From Anaerolineae bacterium (GTDB lineage Bacteria; Chloroflexota; Anaerolineae; Aggregatilineales; Phototrophicaceae): DNA of 8,726 nt. Position 1 is the stretch's first letter; the number at the start of each line of letters is the position of its first letter. Shown here in pieces: positions 1-5,425 of the stretch. The stretch lies in NCBI GenBank assembly GCA_014379235.1, contig JACMMD010000333.1, positions 1 through 8,726 of the forward strand, read 5' to 3'. The notes beneath the pieces are model-generated. The model saw only the letters and a list, made by a program, of their open reading frames with translations, had not been told where the DNA came from and ran no database searches. Made by a program: the position numbers and the translations under genes.

Positions 1-1
1 A

Positions 2-382
2 GCACTGGCCAACGACAATTCGGCCATCACCGTGACGGGCTACGTGGACGATTTGCGCCCGTATCTGGCACAGGCGACAGCGTTTATATCTCCGTTGAAA
101 ATCGGCGCGGGCATCAAGAACAAGGTGCTGGAAGCGCTGGCGATGGGGCTGCCTGTGGTGGCTACGCCGTTGAGCGTCGATGGAATTGCCGTTCAGCATG
201 AGCGTGAGGTTCTAGTGGCTGATGTGGAACACATGGCTGAGACAACTCTGCGACTGCTTGGCGATGCGGCGTTACAGCGCCAGCTTTCGGCAAACGGGCG
301 CACACTCATCGAGGCTCGGTACAGTTGGGCGCATGTGGCCGAACAGTATGAAGAATTGTATGCAGTTGTCAGTAAACAGTAG
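2..382 (+). CDS. Glycosyltransferase family 4, C-terminal fragment (5' end outside window)
   Basis: This is the C-terminal part of a GT-B fold, GT4-type retaining glycosyltransferase. The frame is open from base 2, so the true start lies upstream; the GTG at 32 is internal. The visible part reads as the second Rossmann domain. A 'GYVDDLRPYLAQA' stretch precedes 'SPLKIGAGIKNKVLEALAMG', then 'LPVVAT'. This is the donor-binding region in which the lysines and the Glu of 'KVLEALAMG' normally contact the nucleotide-sugar. The C-terminal helix ends with 'W..VAEQYEELYAVV'. Such enzymes act at the cytoplasmic face of the membrane in surface-glycan or glycolipid assembly. The 'PLKIGAGIKNKVLEA' style resembles exopolysaccharide-associated GT4 enzymes, but the acceptor cannot be inferred. 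The last six codons and the stop fall inside a heptanucleotide repeat array, so the extreme C-terminus (VVSKQ) is repeat-derived. A GT2 gene follows on the same strand. Confidence 0.88.
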   Translation, partial: ALANDNSAITVTGYVDDLRPYLAQATAFISPLKIGAGIKNKVLEALAMGLPVVATPLSVDGIAVQHEREVLVADVEHMAETTLRLLGDAALQRQLSANGRTLIEARYSWAHVAEQYEELYAVVSKQ

Positions 383-394
383 TCAGTTTTCAGT
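363..394 (+). repeat. CAGT heptanucleotide array, left arm of an inverted pair
   Basis: CAGT occurs at 363, 370, 377, 384 and 391, which is five copies at an exact 7-bp period with variable 3-nt fillers. The array covers the last codons and stop of the upstream glycosyltransferase. An inverted counterpart (ACTG, same period) lies at 442-466. The two arms can pair imperfectly across about 47 bp. Short tandem heptamers of this kind are known in cyanobacterial and other bacterial intergenic DNA; their function is not established. Confidence 0.85.
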
Positions 395-441
395 TGGGGA
401 TAGCATGTTGTACGTCGAATGGCATAATTGCGACGGGCTTT

Positions 442-466
442 ACTGACCACTGTAAACTGATGACTG
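442..466 (-). repeat. CAGT heptanucleotide array, right arm (inverted)
   Basis: ACTG occurs at 442, 449, 456 and 463, an exact 7-bp period, and is the reverse complement of the 363-394 array. The start codon of the GT2 gene (460-462) lies between the third and fourth copies. The array therefore forms both the untranslated leader and the first codons of that gene. Confidence 0.85.
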
Positions 467-1188
467 AACACTCTTACCCCAAAACCCTCGTCATTATTCC
501 GGCGCTGAACGAATCCGAAAGCATCGCCCGCGTGATCGCGCAGATTCACGAACATGCTGCATGGGCCGATATTGCGGTCATCAACGATGGCTCGACGGAT
601 GCCACTGGCGAGATTGCCGCGTCCTGCGGCGCAATCGTGCTGAACATGCCCTATAACGTGGGCATCGGCGCGGCGGTGCAAACGGGATTCCTGTACGCGG
701 CGCGCAGCGGCTATCAGGTCACCGTACAGAACGATGGCGACGGTCAGCACAACCCCGCCGAGATTCCGCTGCTGCTGGATGAACTGCTCAAGGGTGAGGC
801 CGATGTGGTGATCGGTTCGCGTTACATCGAAGATCGCGGCTATGTTACGCCCAAGCTGCGGCGTTTCGGTATTGTGATACTAGCCAACATCATTTCGAAG
901 CTCACAGGCGAGAACATCACCGACCCGACATCGGGTTTCCGCGCCAGCAACCGACGCGCTCTGTCGCTGTGTGCCCGCTTGTATCCGCACGATTATCCCG
1001 AACCGGAAGCCGTCGTCATGCTGCATCGGGCCGGGCTGCGTATCCGCGAAATCCCTGTGACGATGAATCCGCGCTACGGCGGCCAATCATCGATCACGCC
1101 GTTACGCTCCGGCTACTACATGGTCAAGGTGATTCTGGCAATTTTGATCGGGATGCTGCGCCGTCCGGCGGTTGTGGATGGCCCGTAA
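460..1188 (+). CDS. GT2 glycosyltransferase, dolichyl-phosphate-mannose-synthase-like
   Basis: The product is a 242-residue inverting GT-A glycosyltransferase of family 2. From ATG 460, residues 9-18 (TLVIIPALNE) form the first beta strand. 'NDGSTD' at 42-47 binds the nucleotide. 'DGDGQH' at 92-97 carries the DxD-type metal site. 'GSRY' at 119-122, 'DPTSGFRA' at 155-162 and 'YPEPEAV' at 179-185 match the conserved acceptor and base region of DPM1-like and polyprenyl-phosphate glycosyltransferases. A hydrophobic stretch at 218-232 may lie on the membrane, but there is no long C-terminal multi-helix domain, so this is the short DPM1-like form. Likely role (inference): sugar transfer to a polyprenyl-phosphate or lipid carrier at the inner membrane, consistent with the GT4 neighbours. 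A longer in-frame start at TTG 394 would add 22 residues translated from the repeat and spacer; I rejected it because homology begins just after 460. No Shine-Dalgarno sequence is visible. Confidence 0.9.
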   Translation: MTEHSYPKTLVIIPALNESESIARVIAQIHEHAAWADIAVINDGSTDATGEIAASCGAIVLNMPYNVGIGAAVQTGFLYAARSGYQVTVQNDGDGQHNPAEIPLLLDELLKGEADVVIGSRYIEDRGYVTPKLRRFGIVILANIISKLTGENITDPTSGFRASNRRALSLCARLYPHDYPEPEAVVMLHRAGLRIREIPVTMNPRYGGQSSITPLRSGYYMVKVILAILIGMLRRPAVVDGP

Positions 1189-1201
1189 GATAGGGTAATC
1201 T

Positions 1202-1229
1202 GTACGGGCGCGATATATCGTGCCCCTAC
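1202..1229. repeat. Imperfect 28-nt palindrome, copy 1
   Basis: The arms begin GTACGGGCGCGAT and end ATCGTGCCCCTAC. Twelve of 14 pairs are Watson-Crick, one is G-T and one is a C-C mismatch. The copy at 5390-5417 has the same length and near-identical outer bases. It sits in the 65-bp gap between the GT2 gene and the ferredoxin-like gene. A hairpin could form in RNA, but there is no U-tract, so it is not a standard intrinsic terminator. It is probably a REP-like repeat. Confidence 0.8.
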
Positions 1230-1242
1230 CACAAACGATTTT

Positions 1243-1246
1243 AGGA
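1243..1246 (+). promoter_or_regulatory. Ribosome binding site (AGGA) for the ferredoxin-like gene
   Basis: AGGA lies 7 nt before ATG 1254 and supports that start. It is one of the clearer Shine-Dalgarno sites in the left part of the window. Confidence 0.6.
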
Positions 1247-1253
1247 ACAATCA

Positions 1254-2177
1254 ATGCCCGCCGACCCGAATTTCTTTTGTGTTGATTTGTGCCGTGCTGT
1301 GGGCGAAAAGCTGCCGGGAACAGCGACCCGCGTCGATGTGTGGCTGCTGCTGGAAAATACGCGGCCATGGGGCTTCGACGCCTTCCCCGAAAGCGACCTC
1401 TCACCGGACGTGAAAGCCCATCTCGGCGCACACTTGAAAGCCATCCCCAACTCACGGATGCAGTTCATCAAGCAGTCGTCACGCACAACGGCGGCTCATA
1501 CGTTTTACGTCGCTATTGCTAACGACAGCGCGCCGCATTTGTACAAATTTCAGTTAGACGGCTACGAAGGGCTGCTTGGATTGGACATCGCCGCCATCGT
1601 TTCCGGCGAAGCATTCTACGACTCGTTTCGCAGTGATGAGCGCGTGATTATCTGCTGCACTAACGCCAAGCGTGACCGAAGCTGCGCCCGTTATGGCTTG
1701 CCGATGGTCGACGCGCTGACCAAAGCCGCACAGGGTTCGGATGTCAGCGTGTGGCAGACAACGCATATCGGCGGGCATCGCTTCGCGGCGACGCTGTCCT
1801 GTTTGCCGCACGGCTTGACTTACGGCTATCTTGAGCCTGCTGACGCGGCCACCATCGTTGAAGATTATCGCGCCAGCCGAATTACGCTGGAACATTATCG
1901 CGGACGCTCGTGCTATGACGAGGCGGTTCAGGCGGCGGAATATTATCTGTATCAGCAGGCGAACGACCATGATATGGGGGCCTTCCGTTTGCTGGAGACC
2001 CAGCCGCTTGAGGGCGATAGATGGCTAGTGCGCTTTCAATCGTTGAACGATGGCGTTCACAGTGTCGAAGTGGCACGAGTGCTGTCGGACTTTGAAATCT
2101 ACAAAAGCTCGGCGGACGCGGAAAAGACTCGCGTGCCTGAGTATCGCTATGTGACTCACGAATTGGTAGAAACCTAA
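1254..2177 (+). CDS. Sucrase/ferredoxin-like family protein (thioredoxin-fold [2Fe-2S] protein)
   Basis: The 307-residue product matches the sucrase/ferredoxin-like family (Suc_Fer-like; yeast Apd1 is a member). Residues 8-40 carry the family's opening: 'FFCVD', 'GEKLPGTAT', 'LLLE' and 'PWG'. The core is C135 and C144 ('CTNAKRDRSC', a C-x8-C pair) followed by H171 and H175 ('HIGGHRFAAT', an H-x3-H pair). 'LPHGLTYGYL' at 184-193 follows. In Apd1 and Aim32 this Cys2/His2 arrangement binds a [2Fe-2S] cluster, so all four predicted ligands are present. The C-terminal part (about 200-307) is a less conserved extension found in bacterial members. The protein has no signal peptide or membrane segment and is likely cytosolic. 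The redox partner is unknown; the 'sucrase' label is historical and should not be read as an activity. It starts 65 bp after the GT2 gene, with a palindrome between, and ends 4 bp before a small membrane protein gene, which suggests co-transcription with the latter. Confidence 0.87.
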   Translation: MPADPNFFCVDLCRAVGEKLPGTATRVDVWLLLENTRPWGFDAFPESDLSPDVKAHLGAHLKAIPNSRMQFIKQSSRTTAAHTFYVAIANDSAPHLYKFQLDGYEGLLGLDIAAIVSGEAFYDSFRSDERVIICCTNAKRDRSCARYGLPMVDALTKAAQGSDVSVWQTTHIGGHRFAATLSCLPHGLTYGYLEPADAATIVEDYRASRITLEHYRGRSCYDEAVQAAEYYLYQQANDHDMGAFRLLETQPLEGDRWLVRFQSLNDGVHSVEVARVLSDFEIYKSSADAEKTRVPEYRYVTHELVET

Positions 2178-2181
2178 CGTT

Positions 2182-2544
2182 ATGCCCGTGTTTTATGATC
2201 TGCCGTTTGCGCTGGCGATGAGTTGTACTGCGTCAATCGGGGTGACAGGGGTATTCTTCCTGCTGACACGCAAAAGAATCACCAACAAATTTGTTCCCAT
2301 AATGGGTGTATTGCAGGTGAGCTTTGTTGTTATCCTCGTTGCATTCTATTTTCTAGGTTATCAATTGCAAGTCGCTGTCGCTCTGCCTTACATCCAGCAG
2401 GCATTAGACGAACAATGTGGTCAACAAACTCTGGTTGCTAACGCAGACGGATTTAAGATCGACTCCGGTTTTTGGTGGTCATCGGGCGATACGGTGGATT
2501 GCCACTACAATAACGTAGAATGGATTTGCACTTGTTTGCCGTAA
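2182..2544 (+). CDS. Small membrane protein with Cys-containing C-terminal tail, unknown function
   Basis: I do not recognise this 120-residue protein. It shows two hydrophobic segments at about 8-28 and 38-60, separated by a basic loop (R30, K31, R32, K36). By the positive-inside rule the loop is cytoplasmic and both termini are outside. The tail (61-120) is polar and aromatic ('GFWWSSGDTVDCHYNNVEW') and holds four cysteines (C79, C107, C116, C118), which could form disulfides outside the membrane. The ATG lies 4 bp after the stop of the ferredoxin-like gene with no clear Shine-Dalgarno, so translational coupling is likely. The base composition is more AT-rich than the flanking genes. It may be a lineage-specific partner of the neighbouring redox protein, but that is only inferred from spacing. 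A spurious ORF is possible, but the hydrophobic pattern and tight junction argue for a real gene. Confidence 0.65.
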   Translation: MPVFYDLPFALAMSCTASIGVTGVFFLLTRKRITNKFVPIMGVLQVSFVVILVAFYFLGYQLQVAVALPYIQQALDEQCGQQTLVANADGFKIDSGFWWSSGDTVDCHYNNVEWICTCLP

Positions 2545-2555
2545 AGGATGTTGCC

Positions 2556-2578
2556 GCTAGGGGTTCAAAAACCCTAGC
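2556..2578. repeat. Hairpin with TTCAA loop core, first in the intergenic hairpin cluster
   Basis: GCTAGGG (2556-2562) pairs with CCCTAGC (2572-2578) in seven perfect pairs around a loop containing GTTCAA. It begins 12 nt after the stop of the membrane protein gene. It could end transcription or protect the 3' end, but no U-tract follows. Confidence 0.6.
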
Positions 2579-2592
2579 TACGGGGAAAACAA

Positions 2593-2641
2593 AGTCCACT
2601 AAAGGGACTGGACTAATCGACTATAACCCCTTTTGCGGGTT
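2593..2641. repeat. Two short weak hairpins
   Basis: AGTCC (2593-2597) pairs with GGACT (2605-2609) around a 7-nt loop. AACCC (2625-2629) pairs with GGGTT (2637-2641), also around a 7-nt loop. Each has only five pairs, so either could be chance. They are noted because they lie between two stronger hairpins in a gap of about 157 bp with no credible gene. Confidence 0.35.
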
Positions 2642-2654
2642 TGGTATTGGGACA

Positions 2655-2677
2655 GCCGTCGGTTTTCAACCGATGGC
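2655..2677. repeat. Hairpin with TTCAA loop core, last in the cluster
   Basis: TCGGTT (2659-2664) pairs with AACCGA (2668-2673) around a 3-nt loop. An outer GCC/GGC clamp (2655-2657 and 2675-2677) is separated from it by one mismatch. The loop region again reads TTCAA, as in the hairpins at 2556-2578 and 5348-5368 (the latter on the opposite strand). Confidence 0.6.
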
Positions 2678-2683
2678 GCATTG

Positions 2684-2714
2684 GCTGATTGCTAACCGCT
2701 AATGGCTAATGGCT
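2684..2714 (+). repeat. GCT heptanucleotide array overlapping the GT4 start codon
   Basis: GCT occurs at 2684, 2691, 2698, 2705 and 2712, five copies at an exact 7-bp period with consensus GCTAATG in the last units. The start codon of the next glycosyltransferase (2702-2704) is part of the array, and a second out-of-frame ATG sits one unit later at 2709. Confidence 0.85.
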
Positions 2715-3832
2715 CTCCTGACAGCCCCCTTCGCGTTTTGATGCTCTCCAAAGCCTGCATTGTCGGCGTTTATCAGCGCAAGCTGGAAGAAATCGCCAAA
2801 TTAGGCATCGACCTGCTGACGCTTGTGCCGCCATCGTGGAAAGATGAACGCGGCGAAACTCCGCTAGAGCGCGTCTACACCGAAGGCTATCGTCTAGAGA
2901 GCATCCCGATTCGCTTCAACGGCAATTTTCACCTGCACCATTACCCCACGCTCGGCCAACACATGCGCGCTTTTCGCCCGCATATTGTCCACATCGACGA
3001 AGAACCGTATAACGCGGCGACATGGCAAGCGCTGTATCATGCGCGGCGAGTCGGGGCGAAGTCGCTGTTCTTTAGCTGGCAGAACATCAACCGCCGCTAC
3101 CCTGACCCCTTTCGCTTGGGCGAACGCTGGGTGCTGCGAAGCGTGGATTATGCGCTGGTGGGTACGGACAGCGCCGCCCAAGTGTGGCGCGAGAAAGGCT
3201 ATCGCGGGCCGTTGGCGATGATTCCGCAGTTCGGCACTGACCCGACGTTGTTCTCGCCTGTGACTTCGCCTGAGCCGCGTTCGTTCACCATCGGTTATTT
3301 CGGGCGGCTGGTGAGCGAGAAGGGTGTCGATTTGCTGATCGAGGCGGCCTCGCGTTTGCCGAACCGCGATTGGTGTATCAACATCGTCGGCGCGGGCCCC
3401 GAACGCGGCGCGCTGCAAGCCCAAGCGTCGAGGCTCGGTGTGGGCGCGAACGTTGACTTTCACGACTTGATACCGTCGATTGAGATGCCCGCGCAGTATC
3501 ACAAACTGGACGTGTTGGCGCTGCCATCGCTGACGCGCCACAACTGGAAAGAGCAGTTCGGGCGTGTGTTGGTTGAGGCTATGGCTTCAGGTGTGCCTGT
3601 CATTGGCTCGGACAGCGGCGCGATTCGCGGCGTGATCGGTGACGCGGGCTTAATCTTTCCTGAAGGCGATGTGAACGCATTGAAGGCTCAACTGTCGGCG
3701 CTGCAAACCGACGCGGGTTTGCGTTCGAGGCTGGCGCAAGCGGGGCGTGAACGGGCGCTGGCACACTTCACCCATGAACAAATCGCGGCGGTGACTGTTA
3801 ATGTCTACCGCGAAATGTTCGCTCCGCGTTAA
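2702..3832 (+). CDS. Glycosyltransferase family 4 (GT-B, group 1), complete
   Basis: The 376-residue product has the usual length of GT4 enzymes. The N-terminal acceptor domain starts with 'RVLMLSKAC' (11-19) and continues to about residue 190, including 'PHIVHIDEEPYN' (93-104). The C-terminal donor domain begins with 'FTIGYFGRLVSEKGVD' (195-210), the typical beta1 and phosphate-binding segment. 'NIVGAGPERGAL' follows at 227-238. 'EQFGRVLVE' at 284-292 is the E-x7-E motif of retaining GT4 enzymes, followed by 'AMASGVPVIGSDSGAI'. No signal peptide is visible; the protein is probably cytosolic or peripheral at the inner membrane. The sugar and acceptor are not predictable. ATG 2702 lies in a heptamer repeat with no Shine-Dalgarno; an in-frame internal ATG at 2741 would cut into the first beta strand and is less likely. 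Together with the GT2 and partial GT4 genes upstream it suggests a surface-glycan locus. Confidence 0.92.
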   Translation: MANGSPDSPLRVLMLSKACIVGVYQRKLEEIAKLGIDLLTLVPPSWKDERGETPLERVYTEGYRLESIPIRFNGNFHLHHYPTLGQHMRAFRPHIVHIDEEPYNAATWQALYHARRVGAKSLFFSWQNINRRYPDPFRLGERWVLRSVDYALVGTDSAAQVWREKGYRGPLAMIPQFGTDPTLFSPVTSPEPRSFTIGYFGRLVSEKGVDLLIEAASRLPNRDWCINIVGAGPERGALQAQASRLGVGANVDFHDLIPSIEMPAQYHKLDVLALPSLTRHNWKEQFGRVLVEAMASGVPVIGSDSGAIRGVIGDAGLIFPEGDVNALKAQLSALQTDAGLRSRLAQAGRERALAHFTHEQIAAVTVNVYREMFAPR

Positions 3833-3855
3833 TCGCGTTTGTAAGCCACTCCCGT

Positions 3856-3861
3856 TATAAT
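3856..3861 (+). promoter_or_regulatory. Candidate -10 box (TATAAT) for the secreted SH3 protein gene
   Basis: A perfect TATAAT lies 67 nt before the GTG at 3929, in the 96-bp gap after the glycosyltransferase. No good -35 hexamer is seen 16-18 nt upstream, so the call rests on the -10 match and position. If real, the following gene is transcribed independently of the glycosyltransferase genes, with a leader of about 60 nt. Confidence 0.4.
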
Positions 3862-3917
3862 CCGTAAGTAACGTTAGTGTAGCTGGTGTTCTAAGTCCCG
3901 GCTGCAACAGGTCATTC

Positions 3918-3923
3918 AGGGGG
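3918..3923 (+). promoter_or_regulatory. Ribosome binding site (AGGGGG) deciding a GTG start
   Basis: This purine run sits 5 nt before GTG 3929. The encoded signal peptide begins directly at that codon, so the non-ATG start is well supported. Confidence 0.6.
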
Positions 3924-3928
3924 ACGTC

Positions 3929-5332
3929 GTGAGAAAGTTCTTTTTTGGCGCATTACTAGTATTTATGCTTGCGGTTGTGAACGTCGCGCCGCTTTTTGCA
4001 CAGGAAGAATCCGTGCGCGTGGTGGATTTGTCCGATAGTTACAGTGTGACGATCCCCGAAGATTGGGTCGCTTCGGTAGACGAGGAGTTCGGCGGCTACT
4101 ACCTTGCCAGCGCCGACGATGCGGTTACGATTTATGCGCTTGAGCCGGGTCTCGTGGCGCAGATGACGGGCATGGCCAGCGTGAAGAACCCGGCGGCGCT
4201 GTTGATCGCGTTGAATACGCTGCTGCATCCCGGCCAACCCATCAACAACACCATTGAGGAAGCGCTGTCGAACGGCCATCCGATAGCGAGTTGGCGCTAC
4301 ACATCTGATGTCGAAAGCCGCGACGGGCGTTTGAGCGTTGTGCAGATGGAAGGTTCGGTTCTGGCGGCGTTCGATGTTTACGCCGCTGCTGGAGAATTGG
4401 ATGCCGCTTTGCCACAGATCGACACGATCATCGCTTCAATCGTAGGCGATCCGGGTGCAGCAGCAGAGACCACGACAGAGAACACCACCGTCGCGCAAAC
4501 TGCGCCTGCTGAACCATGCACCATCAGCGTAGATACCGCAGGCACAGCGACTCTGCGTGTGGGGCCGGGGCCGGCGCGTGGGGCAATCGCTTTCTTGCCC
4601 GCCGGTCAGCAGTTTGTGGTGATCGCACGCTTCGTGGCCGAGGATGGCAGCGTGTGGTATCAACTCAACAAGAGCGATGCTGCTCCACAAAGCGCCGCAG
4701 TAGAAATCTGGGTCGCGCAGACTGAGGTCGTCGGTGCAGGCGGCTGCGAGTCGGTGGCGGTCACGGACGCGCCGCCTATGATTCGCTCCGGTGGTTCGGG
4801 CGTACAGTCGCTGAATGGCGGCGGTGCATCGACCAACGGCGGCGGGACAACACCGCCTTCGACTGGCGGAACATCGAGCGGCGGCACGTCTAGCGGCGGC
4901 ACATCGGGTGGTGGTACATCGAGCGGCGGCACGTCTAGCGGTGGTGGCGGTGGACAACCTGCTCCGGCGGGTGCGATCATCCCGCTGTCGGGCAGCTACA
5001 CCTTCAACGCAGCAAGCGAGACATTGGCTTCGTGTGAAGGTACGGATACCGTCCGCGTCCCGTCGGCTGAGGTTGTCGGAAGCGAATGGATGTCGTGGCC
5101 GGCATCGGTCAGCGTGGGGTCGGGCGGCGCGTCGGTGGTCGTCAACGGTGATGGCTTCACTCGTAACGACGAAGGCGTGTACTTCGGATCGTTCACGTTT
5201 GACGACGGAACGAACTCACAGGCGCGGTTTACTGCCTTATCGACGACCAATTTGTCTGGCTCATTGACGTGGAATTTCCGCATTGATGACCATCCTTGCA
5301 GCGCAACCGTGGGTTTCAGCATCACGCGCTGA
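3929..5332 (+). CDS. Secreted protein with SH3-like domain, Gly/Ser/Thr linker and beta-rich C-terminal domain
   Basis: The 467-residue product has a clear signal peptide: MRK followed by a hydrophobic core to about residue 23, with likely cleavage after 'LFA' (24). Residues 28-173 form an N-terminal domain opening with 'SYSVTIPEDWVAS', a pattern common in exported proteins of unknown function. Residues 197-278 look like a bacterial SH3 module ('TATLRVGPGPARGAIAFLPAGQ', then 'WYQL' and 'EIWVAQTEV') with cysteines C197 and C273 near its ends that may pair. Residues 297-347 are a low-complexity linker with repeated SSGGT units. Residues 350-467 are a beta-rich domain ('SGSYTFNA', 'YFGSFTFDDG', 'GSLTWNFRID') with C369 and C457. 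No LPXTG, PEP-CTERM or membrane anchor is visible, so it is probably released or held by the SH3 module. The gene is convergent with another SH3-module gene. The domain ends are estimates by eye; the function is unknown, plausibly envelope binding. Confidence 0.85.
   Translation: MRKFFFGALLVFMLAVVNVAPLFAQEESVRVVDLSDSYSVTIPEDWVASVDEEFGGYYLASADDAVTIYALEPGLVAQMTGMASVKNPAALLIALNTLLHPGQPINNTIEEALSNGHPIASWRYTSDVESRDGRLSVVQMEGSVLAAFDVYAAAGELDAALPQIDTIIASIVGDPGAAAETTTENTTVAQTAPAEPCTISVDTAGTATLRVGPGPARGAIAFLPAGQQFVVIARFVAEDGSVWYQLNKSDAAPQSAAVEIWVAQTEVVGAGGCESVAVTDAPPMIRSGGSGVQSLNGGGASTNGGGTTPPSTGGTSSGGTSSGGTSGGGTSSGGTSSGGGGGQPAPAGAIIPLSGSYTFNAASETLASCEGTDTVRVPSAEVVGSEWMSWPASVSVGSGGASVVVNGDGFTRNDEGVYFGSFTFDDGTNSQARFTALSTTNLSGSLTWNFRIDDHPCSATVGFSITR
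4868..4942 (+). repeat. Five tandem 15-bp units encoding the SSGGT-type linker
   Basis: Five 15-bp units start at 4868, 4883, 4898, 4913 and 4928, each encoding Gly-Thr-Ser-Ser/Gly-Gly. The segments 4871-4896 and 4916-4941 are identical over 26 bp, which points to recent duplication by slippage or recombination. Because the unit is a multiple of three, copy-number change would lengthen or shorten the linker in frame. Confidence 0.85.
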
Positions 5333-5347
5333 TGCGAGAATCAATAA

Positions 5348-5368
5348 CCGGGGATTGAACATCCCCGG
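5348..5368. terminator. Stem-loop after the secreted SH3 gene (possible terminator)
   Basis: CCGGGGAT (5348-5355) pairs perfectly with ATCCCCGG (5361-5368) around a 5-nt loop, 15 nt after the stop codon. No U-tract follows, so an intrinsic terminator is uncertain. It lies between convergent genes and could serve either strand. On the minus strand its loop reads GTTCA followed by A, similar to the hairpins at 2556 and 2655. Confidence 0.5.
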
Positions 5369-5389
5369 CTAGAGAACTAAACATATGTT

Positions 5390-5417
5390 GTAGGGGCGCA
5401 GCATGCTGCGCCCCTAC
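5390..5417. repeat. Perfect 28-nt palindrome, copy 2
   Basis: GTAGGGGCGCAGCA is followed directly by its exact reverse complement, 14 pairs with no spacer. It has the same length and outer sequence as the element at 1202-1229. It lies 8 nt beyond the stop of the minus-strand SH3 gene and 57 nt after the plus-strand one. It is likely a REP-like repeat that may also serve as a bidirectional 3'-end structure. Confidence 0.85.
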
Positions 5418-5425
5418 GCATTAGA

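Noticed and set aside
394..459. TTG-started 22-residue N-terminal extension of the GT2 protein
   Set aside because: The added residues come from the repeat and spacer and precede the point where family similarity begins; ATG 460 gives a normal N-terminus.
363..466. CRISPR array or transposon ends
   Set aside because: The period is only 7 bp with degenerate fillers, there are no 25-35 bp repeats or spacers, and no cas or transposase gene is nearby.
193..750. Minus-strand open frame of 185 codons across the two first glycosyltransferase genes
   Set aside because: It lies antisense to two genes with clear family motifs, covers the repeat array between them, and its product has no recognisable domain or ribosome binding site.
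2556..2578. tRNA T-arm, suggested by GGGGTTCAAAAACCC
   Set aside because: The stem and TTCAA loop resemble a T-arm, but no acceptor, D or anticodon arms can be drawn around it; similar loops at 2655 and 5348 point to a repeat instead.
2520..2702. 60-codon plus-strand frame after the membrane protein gene
   Set aside because: It overlaps the end of that gene, runs through the hairpins and repeats, and has no ribosome binding site or protein-like features.
2894..3541. Minus-strand open frame of 215 codons inside the complete GT4 gene
   Set aside because: It is a high-GC antisense shadow, Arg-rich and without domains, opposite a gene with complete GT4 motifs.
4436..4980. Antisense frames giving Ala/Arg/Thr-rich or Pro/Asp-rich repeats
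   Set aside because: They simply reflect the 15-bp repeat and linker region of the secreted protein read on the other strand.
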